Assembly (NCBI GenBank): GCA_021648045.1
Contig: JAKITM010000069.1
Coordinates: 1-12,032 of the forward strand
Source of the DNA: Lysobacterales bacterium
GTDB lineage: Bacteria; Pseudomonadota; Gammaproteobacteria; Xanthomonadales; SZUA-36
Direction of reading: 5' to 3'
DNA length: 12,032 nucleotides
Every line of letters starts with the position of its first letter. Positions within the stretch are counted from its first letter, which is position 1. Below are positions 1 to 7,167 of this stretch, in pieces. Below the pieces are notes generated by a model, which saw nothing but the letters and a program-made list of their open reading frames with translations, was not told the origin of the DNA and ran no database searches. The translations under genes and the position numbers were made by a program.

Positions 1-129
1 CTTATTGCAGCTCAACTTGTTCGAAAAAAGGGATATGATGGCCTTGCTTCGAGGAGACCCGCCTCCTGGCAGGGTTGCGGATCCCAATCAAATGGTTATG
101 CTATGAAAGTTAACGGGACACTAGTGTAA
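1..129. other. Foreign DNA abutting a truncated sensor gene; possible mobile-element end
   Basis: Frame +1 is open from the window edge to a TAA at 127-129 (42 codons, ending KVNGTLV), but I do not recognise the peptide and an open frame this short can occur by chance. The segment ends at a perfect 10-bp palindrome, ACACTAGTGT (118-127), exactly where the sensor-like reading frame on the other strand stops resembling its family. The simplest reading is the end of an inserted or recombined element. Which element, and its exact boundary, cannot be seen here. Confidence 0.25.
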
Positions 130-391
130 TATTTATCTTTTTAGCGTTGATATTTAGCGCTAAAAATTCTCTCGAAAATAACAAAACATAAATAAATATG
201 ATATTAGTATTTAAAATAATCAAAAATTCATTGCTTACTACAATCTGGGTAGTCTGAAGCGTTACCAGTATTAGAAGCGCCTTAAAAATAGCTAAATACA
301 GATAGCTTTTTTCTTTGGTGACGTTATACCAATGAAAATTATATAAACATACCATTGCTAAAGTGCCAAAGTAAAAACCTAAAAAAAGCAT
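110..391 (-). pseudogene. Truncated 7TMR-DISM-type membrane sensor (5' fragment)
   Basis: A 93-codon fragment starting 2 bp after the response regulator stop. The N-terminus GFYFGTLAMVCLYNF, then KSYLYLAIFKALL, matches the first helices of the 7TM diverse intracellular signalling module (G-x-Y-x-G ... LYN ... YLY). Three hydrophobic segments are visible at about residues 1-17, 30-50 and 55-73, followed by FSREFLALN. The family normally has seven helices, then a histidine kinase, cyclase or similar output domain; here the frame ends after three helices. The last residues (about ITLVSR) probably come from foreign sequence joined at 118-130. No periplasmic 7TMR-DISMED domain precedes the helices. 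It was presumably the partner sensor of the adjacent regulator and is unlikely to work now. Assignment rests on the helix-1 motif only. Confidence 0.5.
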
Positions 392-393
392 AA

Positions 394-1089
394 TTAGCCG
401 TCACCTTCAGGATTCAATCTATAACCAAACCCCGAAACATTAACAATAAATTCCTTTTTAGTTTTTTTCCTTAATGCGCTGATTAAAAGCTTCATCGCAT
501 TTTTTGAACCACAATAATCGTAAATTCTTGCATTAATAGCTTCATAGGATGCAGGCGCTGGATGCTTTTCCAGCAACAATTCGATTAACCCTCTTTCATG
601 TTTTGACAAATTAACTATCTGACCATTGCGAACAAGTTCCTTGGTGTAAGTATCATAATATCCATTATTGGTGATGATTTTTTTTGTATTTTTGTTTTTA
701 CAATTCAGATAGTTGGAAGACAGCTTAAGCGCATTGGTGATTTTCTCAATACTGAGTGGTTTTAATAGATACTGAGTGAGCTGTAAATTGACTGCTTGCA
801 GTAAATATTCATCTTTTTTGTAGGCGGTAATAATGATTATCTGAGTGGATAAAGATTGTTTTCTAATTTTTTTTGCCATCTCCAGCCCATTTAATTTAGG
901 CATTTCAATATCCGTAATAACAATGTCAGGGGCATATTTTTGATACAGCTCAAATCCCTCCTGTCCATCTACAGCCGTATATAACACGCGGCATTGTGAT
1001 TTGAAATATTTTGATAACTGTTTTCTGGTGACGGCATCATCTTCAATGTACAGAATAGACGCCTCTTTAATTATTTTTCGAACCGACAT
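394..1089 (-). CDS. Two-component response regulator, receiver plus OmpR/PhoB winged helix
   Basis: A 231-residue protein with a CheY-like receiver domain (about residues 10-125) and a C-terminal winged-helix DNA-binding domain (about 140-228, ending in the VSGFGYRLNP wing typical of Trans_reg_C). Receiver residues are intact: acidic pocket E16-D17-D18, phospho-acceptor D60 in VITDIEMP, T88 in IIITAY and K110 in LLKPLS. It should be a phosphorylation-controlled transcription factor. It sits directly upstream of the truncated membrane sensor, with a 2-bp gap, so the pair was probably one operon and this regulator may now lack its own kinase. The gene is visibly AT-rich and lysine-rich compared with the plus-strand operon to its right, which could reflect transfer. 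The ATG at 1089 is preceded by GAAGGAAA (SD-like). Targets are unknown. Confidence 0.9.
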   Translation of the reverse strand: MSVRKIIKEASILYIEDDAVTRKQLSKYFKSQCRVLYTAVDGQEGFELYQKYAPDIVITDIEMPKLNGLEMAKKIRKQSLSTQIIIITAYKKDEYLLQAVNLQLTQYLLKPLSIEKITNALKLSSNYLNCKNKNTKKIITNNGYYDTYTKELVRNGQIVNLSKHERGLIELLLEKHPAPASYEAINARIYDYCGSKNAMKLLISALRKKTKKEFIVNVSGFGYRLNPEGDG

Positions 1090-1220
1090 ATTTATCTTTC
1101 CTTCAAAGAACTCTTTAATTTAACAACATATAAACATCAATACTCAAAACGCATCAAGCACCAATGTCATTAAGTTAAACGACAACTCGTTGAGCGGCAA
1201 ACATCGGGGTCACGGCAAAC

Positions 1221-1234
1221 TGTAGTGGTCAAGT
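1221..1234 (-). repeat. Probable terminal inverted repeat of an IS3-family element
   Basis: TGTAGTGGTCAAGT begins 8 bp outside the transposase stop codon (1229-1231, so stop and repeat overlap). It has the 5'-TG...CA-3' ends typical of IS3-family termini. The matching left end is not in the window, so this is an end without a partner. From here to the regulator start (1090-1220) I see no gene. Confidence 0.4.
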
Positions 1235-1405
1235 TATTTTGGCCACGGAATAGTATTCAGCCCAATAGTCTGCCTCTGCAACATTAGGTGCTTTACCACC
1301 ATTGTGCTGATGTAGCCGTACTTGGTTGTAATACCCAATAATATAACCTACGATCGCTGTTTTTGCTTCAATAAAAGATCGATAACCGGTTTGTGGTTTG
1401 ACTCT
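1229..1405 (-). pseudogene. IS3-family transposase, C-terminal remnant (integrase core end)
   Basis: The minus-strand frame reads GYRSFIEAKTAIVGYIIGYYN, then QVRLHQHNGG, then KAPNVAEADYWAEYY and ends VAKIT-stop. This is the last 55-60 residues of an IS3-family DDE transposase: the Y-RSFIEAK helix carrying the third catalytic acid (E), then the YYN-x-VRLH-x-x-NGG motif. Family proteins are about 280 residues, so most of the gene, including the first two catalytic Asp, is missing. The frame stays open to about 1450, but upstream of about 1400 the residues no longer look like transposase, which places the break near 1395-1410, at an 11-bp direct repeat. Non-functional relic that does not code past the 1488 operon promoter. 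Confidence 0.75.
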
Positions 1406-1436
1406 GATGTTTGACTCTGCAAAATGAGGGTATAAT
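1396..1436 (+). promoter_or_regulatory. Putative promoter of the aminotransferase-flavoprotein operon, with an 11-bp direct repeat
   Basis: A consensus -10 box TATAAT lies at 1431-1436, 51 bp before the ATG at 1488. Upstream, GTTTGACTCTG occurs twice (1396-1406 and 1409-1419), each copy carrying a TTGACT -35-like box. The nearer box is only 14 bp from the -10, shorter than the usual 16-18, so either the -35 is weak or an activator helps. The repeat sits at the break in the transposase relic, so the promoter may have formed when the IS was truncated. Promoter function is inferred. Confidence 0.4.
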
Positions 1437-1487
1437 TCCTGATGATTGGCAATTCACATCTTTAGCAGTCTTAAATCAGGTATTTTA

Positions 1488-3206
1488 ATGAATACAAAGC
1501 TAACGCCAGAATTCTTACGGCAACAAATTATCGGTATAGATTCAAGCTTTACGACACCGTTTGGCGAGCGTCTTATGGTGTATTGCGACTACACTGCATC
1601 CGGCCGTTGCCTGAGTTTCGTGGAAAAATATCTGCAATCGCTGCAGCGGAACTACGCCAATACCCATACTGAAGATGATATTACCGGCCGCAGTATGACC
1701 CGCCTACTGCAACAGGCCGAGACTGCGATCAAGAAATCGGTTAACGCAGGGCCCGATGGACGCATTATTGCTCACGGTACAGGTGCAACCGGTGCTATCG
1801 ACAAGTTACAGCAAATCCTCGGCATCTCCTTAGCCCCAGTGAGTCGAGAAAAGCTAGACCACTGCCTGAATGATTTTTTCGGTGAGGAAAAAGCCGATGC
1901 GTTCAGACAACACCACCAGCAACGCCAACCCGTTGTTTTTGTCGGCCCATACGAACATCATTCCAACGAGATTTCCTGGCGTCAGGGAATGGCAACCGTG
2001 GTTGAAGTCAATTTGGATGCCAGCGGTGGTATTGACCTGCTTCACCTTGAGGAATTACTTCAGGACCCACGCTATTTAGATCGTTATCGAATCGGTTCGT
2101 TTTCAGCGGCATCGAATGTTTCCGGTAGGATTTCAGCGGTACACGATATTGCCCGTTTGCTGCACAAACACAATGCTATTGCGGTGTTTGACTATGCAGC
2201 CAGCGCACCGTATGTAGAAATCAATATGGATCCGCCAATGGATGCTGACGGCAGCGACCCAAGCCTTGATGCCGTATTTATCTCACCGCATAAATTCCTG
2301 GGTGGTCCAGGATCATCAGGGATTTTGGTATTTAAACAGCAGCTATACCGCCGCGACCTACCCCCTACTCTTGCTGCCGGCGGGACTGTTGATTATGTGA
2401 GCCCATTGGATCAGGACTTTATTGCCGATATTGAGGAGCGGGAAAAACCGGGAACTCCAGGTGTTTTACAATTAATCAAAGCTGCGCTGACCTTCCAAAT
2501 TAAAGATGAAATCACCCCAGCTACCATCGAAGAATACGAACAGAAAATGCTACAGCAAGCATTTACTCGTTGGTTAGCACATCCGCAAATTGAGATTATG
2601 GGAAATACCGACCCAGAAAAACGAGTGGGTATCGTGTCTTTCAATATCCGCTCGCCTAGAGGGCGTTATTTACACCCCAAGTTACTCACTGCACTATTGA
2701 ATGATTTATTCGGCATCCAGTCCCGCGCCGGTTGTTCCTGCGCCGGGCCTTACGGACATACCCTATTGGGAATCGACCTAAAAGAATCCGAAAAACACCG
2801 CCACTGGGTGCGCGAAGGCTATGGTGGGATAAAGCCTGGTTGGTGTCGGGTAGGTTTTCATTACACCATGGATGCCGCTGAAACCGATTATATTATTGAA
2901 GCGGTAGAGTTTCTTGCCGACCATGGTTATCGCTTCCTCAGTCTTTATGATTTCGATTTATGCTCCGGTGCCTGGGAACATAAAAACCAAATACCACTGA
3001 GCGATTGCCTTAGTGTTGCTTGTGCCTTAGATATCTCACAGGTTGAGCCCTTTGCCCTGCCTGCCGCTACTCGAATTGAATACTACCGGCAAAACCTTAA
3101 CAAAGCACATACATTGGCTGAAGAACTGGCTCAACAGCAAGGCGATAACTGCTGTCAGAATCAGCTTGAGGGCGAGTTGGCAGAATTGCAGTTTTTCGAT
3201 TATTAA
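1488..3206 (+). CDS. Class V aminotransferase / cysteine-desulfurase-like PLP enzyme with C-terminal extension
   Basis: A PLP-dependent fold-type I enzyme of 572 residues. The frame could start at TTG 1446, but I chose ATG 1488 because an AGG lies about 9 bp upstream and MNTKLTPEFLRQQIIG is a plausible N-terminus. YCDYTASGRCLSF near residue 35 is the usual entry motif. HGTGATGAID forms part of the cofactor pocket, and ISPHKFLGGPGSSG contains the Schiff-base lysine K269. RAGCSCAGPYGH places cysteines C416 and C418 at the active-site loop, where SufS-type desulfurases have R-x-GHHCA. The catalytic part ends near residue 460. About 110 further residues follow, with a CC pair near the C-terminus; desulfurases are usually about 400 residues. 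It likely removes sulfur from, or transaminates, an amino-acid substrate, but the substrate is not evident. It shares an operon with the flavoprotein 3 bp downstream. Confidence 0.88.
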   Translation: MNTKLTPEFLRQQIIGIDSSFTTPFGERLMVYCDYTASGRCLSFVEKYLQSLQRNYANTHTEDDITGRSMTRLLQQAETAIKKSVNAGPDGRIIAHGTGATGAIDKLQQILGISLAPVSREKLDHCLNDFFGEEKADAFRQHHQQRQPVVFVGPYEHHSNEISWRQGMATVVEVNLDASGGIDLLHLEELLQDPRYLDRYRIGSFSAASNVSGRISAVHDIARLLHKHNAIAVFDYAASAPYVEINMDPPMDADGSDPSLDAVFISPHKFLGGPGSSGILVFKQQLYRRDLPPTLAAGGTVDYVSPLDQDFIADIEEREKPGTPGVLQLIKAALTFQIKDEITPATIEEYEQKMLQQAFTRWLAHPQIEIMGNTDPEKRVGIVSFNIRSPRGRYLHPKLLTALLNDLFGIQSRAGCSCAGPYGHTLLGIDLKESEKHRHWVREGYGGIKPGWCRVGFHYTMDAAETDYIIEAVEFLADHGYRFLSLYDFDLCSGAWEHKNQIPLSDCLSVACALDISQVEPFALPAATRIEYYRQNLNKAHTLAEELAQQQGDNCCQNQLEGELAELQFFDY

Positions 3207-3209
3207 TCA

Positions 3210-4415
3210 ATGCCGAAAAAGTTGGAATTTGATGTAGTTATTATCGGTGCTGGGGCTGCCGGTCTGATGTGTGCCATAGAAGCGGGCAAACGTGGGCGCC
3301 GCACCCTAGTTATTGACCATGCCAATAAAATTGGCAAAAAAATTCTGATGTCTGGCGGTGGCCGCTGCAATTTTACCAATCTGGATGTTAGTGCCATAAA
3401 TTATCTATCTACCAATCCGCATTTCTGCAAGTCTGCACTGGCTCGTTATACCCCTTTTGATTTTCTTGAGTTGGTAGATAAGCACAAAATTCCATACCAT
3501 GAAAAAACCGACACTATTGCCAACGGCCAATTGTTTTGTGACCACAAGTCAGCTGATATTCTGGATATGTTACAGAGCGAATGCAATAGTGCTGGGGTAA
3601 GCATTAAAACCCACAGCCACTGCAGCAAAGTCAGCAAGCAAGCTGCTGGAGGATTTGAGCTAACTATCGAAAACGCTGCTGCTCAGCAACAAGTCCATAC
3701 CCAGAGTTTGGTGGTAGCCAGTGGTGGTTTATCGATTCCACGCATGGGTGCCAGTGGTTTTGGCTATCAATTAGCGACACAGTTCGATATTCCCTTACTA
3801 AGCACCCGTCCAGGGTTGGTTGGTCTGCACCTTAATGAATCCCTACAAGGCAGCCTTGCTTCCTTAGCCGGCCTATCACTGGATGTCTCAGCCAACTGTG
3901 GGGGAATGACATTTAAGGAAGCCATGCTATTCACCCACAAAGGCATTAGTGGCCCGGCTATCTTGCAAATTTCAAGTTATTGGCAGCCGGGTTTACAGCT
4001 TGAGATTGATCTCTTACCGGACTATGACCTGCAAAAACTTTGGTCCGAGTGGCAGCTTGATAACGCCCAGCTTGCAACCCATCTCAGCAGAATATTACCG
4101 CGGCGACTGGTGGAGCACTGGCTACAGGAATTTGACAACCAGCCCGCACGGCAGTACTCAACGCAGCAACGAAATACCATTATTAACACATTCCATCACT
4201 GGCAACCAAAGGTATCAAATACCGATGGCTATAAAACCGCAGAAGTGACTCTTGGCGGCGTAGATACCCATGCTGTTTCATCTAAAACCTTTGAAAGCAA
4301 CAGTGTAGGCGGCCTGTATTTCATTGGTGAAGTGCTTGATGTAACCGGCTGGTTAGGCGGTTATAACTTCCAATGGGCCTGGGCATCCGGTTGGTGCTGT
4401 GGTCAGGTGGTTTAA
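3210..4415 (+). CDS. HI0933/TIGR00275-family FAD-dependent oxidoreductase (YhiN-like)
   Basis: A 401-residue cytosolic flavoprotein, full length for the family (about 390-420). The N-terminal Rossmann motif GAGAAG is at residues 13-18. It is followed by IGKKILMSGGGRCNFTN (41-57), the HI0933 signature, then a central VVASGGLSIPRMGASGFGY. The C-terminal block GGLYFIGEVLDVTGWLGGYN begins at 367 and closes the FAD site. The family binds FAD and resembles NAD(P)H oxidoreductases, but physiological substrates of most members, E. coli YhiN included, are not established. The ATG lies 3 bp after the stop of the aminotransferase gene, so the two are almost certainly co-transcribed and perhaps translationally coupled. 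A role in redox handling of the aminotransferase product is a guess from position only. It converges with the minus-strand block after 9 bp; no clear terminator is seen. Confidence 0.92.
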   Translation: MPKKLEFDVVIIGAGAAGLMCAIEAGKRGRRTLVIDHANKIGKKILMSGGGRCNFTNLDVSAINYLSTNPHFCKSALARYTPFDFLELVDKHKIPYHEKTDTIANGQLFCDHKSADILDMLQSECNSAGVSIKTHSHCSKVSKQAAGGFELTIENAAAQQQVHTQSLVVASGGLSIPRMGASGFGYQLATQFDIPLLSTRPGLVGLHLNESLQGSLASLAGLSLDVSANCGGMTFKEAMLFTHKGISGPAILQISSYWQPGLQLEIDLLPDYDLQKLWSEWQLDNAQLATHLSRILPRRLVEHWLQEFDNQPARQYSTQQRNTIINTFHHWQPKVSNTDGYKTAEVTLGGVDTHAVSSKTFESNSVGGLYFIGEVLDVTGWLGGYNFQWAWASGWCCGQVV

Positions 4416-4424
4416 TCTATTTTG

Positions 4425-4808
4425 TTAGATGCTAGGGCGCACGACCAGAAGCACAATGCCGCCAACAAATTCCATTGCGAATAGCACTCGCATAAACCCT
4501 GACGGAAATCCTCGGCGCAAACCTGCTAGCAATCTACCAGCGGGCTGAGCCAATAGAAATACTGCGACTAGATCACCAATGATTGCATCTTCAATGCGCG
4601 TGAACGCCAGCGCGCATAATAATGCTTGCGCGATGAAAACCCCAACATAAATAGCATGGAACTCACTAAATGCATTTTTAGTTTTTAATTCGTAACCCAG
4701 CAGACTCGCTAACAAATCAGGTTTAACTATAGCCCAAAGAGCAAAAAATATGAAAATACCGCCGGTAGCAGCAAGTAATATTTGACGAATGAAGTCATCG
4801 TAAATCAT
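4425..4808 (-). CDS. Small four-helix membrane protein, DUF4345-like
   Basis: A 127-residue inner-membrane protein with four hydrophobic segments at about residues 10-28, 51-69, 73-92 and 105-124. The stretch EFHAIYVGVFIAQALLC between helices 1 and 2 matches the E-x-x-AIYGG pattern of DUF4345-type proteins, whose function is unknown. AAGGA stands 8 bp before the ATG, supporting this start. The 95-bp leader from the preceding gene is AT-rich and includes a short stem (GCTTCAG ... CTGGAAGC, 4884-4905 on the plus strand), so it may be transcribed separately. No catalytic residues are visible. Confidence 0.7.
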   Translation of the reverse strand: MIYDDFIRQILLAATGGIFIFFALWAIVKPDLLASLLGYELKTKNAFSEFHAIYVGVFIAQALLCALAFTRIEDAIIGDLVAVFLLAQPAGRLLAGLRRGFPSGFMRVLFAMEFVGGIVLLVVRPSI

Positions 4809-4903
4809 GATATATTCCTTTTTGGTTTTATATGTCTAACTCGAAAGCTAGCTATTTTTATAATAAGTGTGGCTTCCAGCAAATACTGAAGCTGCTATAA
4901 GCT

Positions 4904-5269
4904 TTACACATTTCTTTTTATGGACTCTGCCACAAATACACCAGCATCTTTAGCATTCACATCTGCTTTGCTAAATATTTTTAAATGCCTTCTTCTCTTG
5001 CCCTTTCCTTCCAATACTGCGGCCGGATCAGGAAAATCAACACCCTCACTAAACTCGATAGATACATGCTCTTTGTAAGGAAACACACCGCCAATTAATA
5101 CGCTGGAAAGGCTAAATACTAGCCCACCATATTTAATCTCTTCAGTAATCTGGTCATTTGCACTGAGAAACATCTTGCGCACGATTTCAATTATTTCCAA
5201 CTTGTCAGGTGACATAAGCTGCAAATCGGCCAAAAAGTTATTCACTCTGTCAATATCTGAGATTTTCAT
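4904..5269 (-). CDS. DUF1801 (YdhG-like fold) protein
   Basis: A 121-residue soluble protein with the DUF1801 pattern. EEIKYGGLVFSLSSVLIGG at about residues 42-60 is followed by PYKEHVSIEFSEG, then DPAAVLEGKGKRRRHLKIF at about 82-100. DUF1801 proteins share a compact CyaY/YjbR-like fold; no enzymatic reaction is established. The ATG overlaps the stop of a 52-codon ORF just upstream by the sequence ATGA, implying translational coupling. A second, longer and divergent DUF1801 protein is encoded at 8930-9421 in this window. Confidence 0.85.
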   Translation of the reverse strand: MKISDIDRVNNFLADLQLMSPDKLEIIEIVRKMFLSANDQITEEIKYGGLVFSLSSVLIGGVFPYKEHVSIEFSEGVDFPDPAAVLEGKGKRRRHLKIFSKADVNAKDAGVFVAESIKRNV

Positions 5270-5424
5270 AGATTCTCCAACATCAGTATCAAGTTGTTAT
5301 TCGAACAGTAAATTTTTTTTACCAGTTGTTTTTTGCCACTGTAATTTTCATAAAAGTTTTGGTGCGCGGCCATTGAGAAAGCATCATTTCTTTCAGCATA
5401 TTGAGCTATCCACTCAATCAGCAT
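5266..5424 (-). CDS. 52-residue ORF coupled to the DUF1801 gene (unknown; possible gene remnant)
   Basis: The frame MLIEWIAQYAERNDAF ... HQNFYENYSGKKQLVKK ... LILMLENL ends in TGA at 5266-5268 and overlaps the next gene's ATG as ATGA. The peptide has ordinary soluble-protein composition and no membrane segment. I do not recognise a family. All three frames upstream close within about 30 bp, and the ribosome site before ATG 5424 is weak (AAGAAA, 12 bp away). It is therefore either a genuine small coupled gene or the 3' relic of a larger one whose 5' part was deleted. The 100 bp between it and the glycosylase gene hold only the terminator-like hairpin. Confidence 0.4.
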   Translation of the reverse strand: MLIEWIAQYAERNDAFSMAAHQNFYENYSGKKQLVKKIYCSNNNLILMLENL

Positions 5425-5491
5425 ATCATCAATTTTCTTGTGGTTATATTCTCAAAGGCTGTCTAATTATCACACAGAAACCCTGCAGAAA

Positions 5492-5506
5492 AAAACCCCT
5501 GGTTTT
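5492..5506 (-). terminator. Weak intrinsic terminator after the YcaQ-like gene
   Basis: On the minus strand AAAACC-AGG-GGTTTT forms a 6-bp stem with a 3-base loop and runs into three further T residues. It lies 20 bp past the TAG of the glycosylase gene. The stem has only two G-C pairs, so termination is probably incomplete. Confidence 0.45.
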
Positions 5507-5525
5507 CAAACCCGTCCAATTTTAT

Positions 5526-6683
5526 CTATTGAGTGACCGCAAGTGCAACAACCACATTTTCATCAAGCACTGGGCACTTATTGAAGTCGGCGAGCCTTTG
5601 TAGTGCACCGTTTAAAGCGGGGAAGAACTGGTCCCGATCAAGCGTAGTATCTTCCAAATTTAAGCTTAAAACTTCAAAACGCTGCTCTGCTCGATGGGCC
5701 TTACAGTCGATTCTACCAACGAACTGGTTGCCGTAAAGAATGGGTAGGCTAAAGTAGCCAAACACACGCTTAGCCGCCGGCACATAACATTCCATCCGGT
5801 AGTCGAAGCCAAACAATGCACTCAAACGATCGCGGTGGATCAGTACATTATCAAATGGCGACAGAATTTTTACTACAGTATTTGTTGCCGATACTTGTCC
5901 TAGTGCCTTGCTGTCTACATATACGCTTGGAGCACCGGCGATATCGAACGCTGTTACCACGCCAGCATCGATACGCTCCTCGAGAACTTCGCGCATTGTG
6001 TCGCGCATGGGTTTACCCGTCTTTAGGTGTAATAGCTGCTTCCAGGTGAATACACCATGCGCTCTAAGTGTGGTGTCAAATAAATAAACGGCATAGTCAC
6101 GCAGCGTGGGCAGGCTAAGGTCAATATCTTTTGGCAAACAGCGTTCAGAAATATCATAAGTTTTTTCCATGCCATTGCGCCCACAAACCATCAGATCACC
6201 CTGCATAAACAACTTGTCGAGCGCACGGCGGCTCGGCCCCCAACTCCACCATGAGCCCTTTAGTTTGTCGCGCATATCAAAATCTCGTAACCGTAACGGC
6301 CCTTCTGCACTCACGCGGGTCAGTAGTTCCTTCATCAGATTTTTATCGACATTGGTGTAATAGCGGTTTTCGCCATTGCGCACAGCCATCATATTCGGTA
6401 ACGCATATCGATAGTCGCGCATGGGTAGGTACGATGCGGCATGGTACCAATATTCAAAAATTTGCTGTTCGCTGATCAGCTGGTTCAGGAGGCCTAAGTC
6501 ATAATCCGCCACCCTACTCCAAAGTACATGGTGATGCGCGCGTTCTACCACCGATAGCGTATCGATTTGCACATAACCAAGTTGCTCGATAGCTCTTAGG
6601 GCTCCAGTCAGGCCAGCGCCAAACTGTTGTTGCGTTGCCATGCCTTGTTTCGATAGCGCTAATTGTCTCCATTGTGAAATCAT
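5526..6683 (-). CDS. YcaQ/AlkX-family winged-helix DNA glycosylase (HTH_42)
   Basis: A 385-residue cytosolic protein, full length for the HTH_42 (formerly DUF1006) family of tandem winged helices. GYVQIDTLSVVERAHHHVL is the family signature and contains Q39-I-D41. The Q-x-D pair is characteristic of the YcaQ/AlkX branch, which removes alkylated bases and unhooks interstrand crosslinks; the AlkZ branch has Q-x-Q. Further family blocks are WYHAASYLPMRDYRYALP, KGSWWSWGPSRRALDKLF and LSPFDNVLIHRDRLSALFGF. Base-excision repair of bulky or crosslinked lesions is therefore the likely role, though the exact lesion cannot be read from sequence. It begins 7 bp after the stop of the four-helix membrane protein gene, so the two are probably co-transcribed. 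A terminator-like hairpin follows. Confidence 0.88.
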   Translation of the reverse strand: MISQWRQLALSKQGMATQQQFGAGLTGALRAIEQLGYVQIDTLSVVERAHHHVLWSRVADYDLGLLNQLISEQQIFEYWYHAASYLPMRDYRYALPNMMAVRNGENRYYTNVDKNLMKELLTRVSAEGPLRLRDFDMRDKLKGSWWSWGPSRRALDKLFMQGDLMVCGRNGMEKTYDISERCLPKDIDLSLPTLRDYAVYLFDTTLRAHGVFTWKQLLHLKTGKPMRDTMREVLEERIDAGVVTAFDIAGAPSVYVDSKALGQVSATNTVVKILSPFDNVLIHRDRLSALFGFDYRMECYVPAAKRVFGYFSLPILYGNQFVGRIDCKAHRAEQRFEVLSLNLEDTTLDRDQFFPALNGALQRLADFNKCPVLDENVVVALAVTQ

Positions 6684-6690
6684 CAGCGAA

Positions 6691-7137
6691 TCAGGGGTGT
6701 TTCACACTCAATAGTGACCACGACTTAAATGTACCAATCGCATATAACAAACCAATACTTAATGAGATGCTCGAACTTACAAACCAGAACATTAAACTAT
6801 TTTCTGGAAACGCCGGCATTATTGCCACAAATGCAATCCCGCGTAAAATGTAAATTGCAGAAATAACGACTAAACCCAAACGCAGCAATGGCAGTCGTGC
6901 TATTACCTGCGCACCTGAAAGTGCGTATAAAGACCAGAGAGAAAGCACCGCTACAAGAAATAAGGTAACCACGGTTGGATACCAGTGACCAGCCTCCGCC
7001 ATTTTTGCCATGGCCTCACCCGCACCAAAAAAACGATACCACTCAGCACCGAAAATAATACAGCCGAGATGGGCAATGGCGGCTAAACCACTACAAATTG
7101 CAGCAATAATTAGAAAACTATTCTTATTTGAGTGCAC
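6691..7137 (-). CDS. Four-helix membrane protein of unknown function
   Basis: A 148-residue integral membrane protein. Helices are at about residues 7-29, 53-74, 84-107 and 116-136, separated by an amphipathic GAEWYRFFGAGEAMAKMAE segment after helix 1. The translation starts at GTG 7137, supported by AAGGA 6 bp upstream. I know the HLGCI-x-FG-x-x-WYRFFGAGE pattern only from uncharacterised proteins and assign no function. It is followed after 7 bp by the YcaQ-like glycosylase gene, so they probably share a transcript. A palindrome 31-46 bp upstream of the GTG may control both. Confidence 0.75.
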   Translation of the reverse strand: MHSNKNSFLIIAAICSGLAAIAHLGCIIFGAEWYRFFGAGEAMAKMAEAGHWYPTVVTLFLVAVLSLWSLYALSGAQVIARLPLLRLGLVVISAIYILRGIAFVAIMPAFPENSLMFWFVSSSISLSIGLLYAIGTFKSWSLLSVKHP

Positions 7138-7167
7138 AATTTTTCCTTAAATGAGTGGCGGTCAAGA

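Noticed and set aside
1854..2644. Open frames within the aminotransferase gene (minus 1854-2045 and 2411-2644, plus 1870-2079)
   Set aside because: They are shadows in other frames of a strongly supported gene, with no family signature.
1488..4415. SUF/ISC iron-sulfur cluster assembly operon
   Set aside because: No scaffold, SufE, SufBCD or IscU genes are adjacent, and the active loop differs from SufS and IscS.
4809..4903. GTCTAAC (RYYYAAC-like) and a short stem between genes, suggesting an integron attC site
   Set aside because: Only one core site fits the consensus; the other end reads GTGTAAA and the arms do not pair in the attC order.
5175..5603. Plus-strand 142-codon frame spanning the DUF1801 start and the glycosylase end
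   Set aside because: It runs antisense to two better-supported genes, has no recognisable domain and its composition looks like out-of-frame translation.
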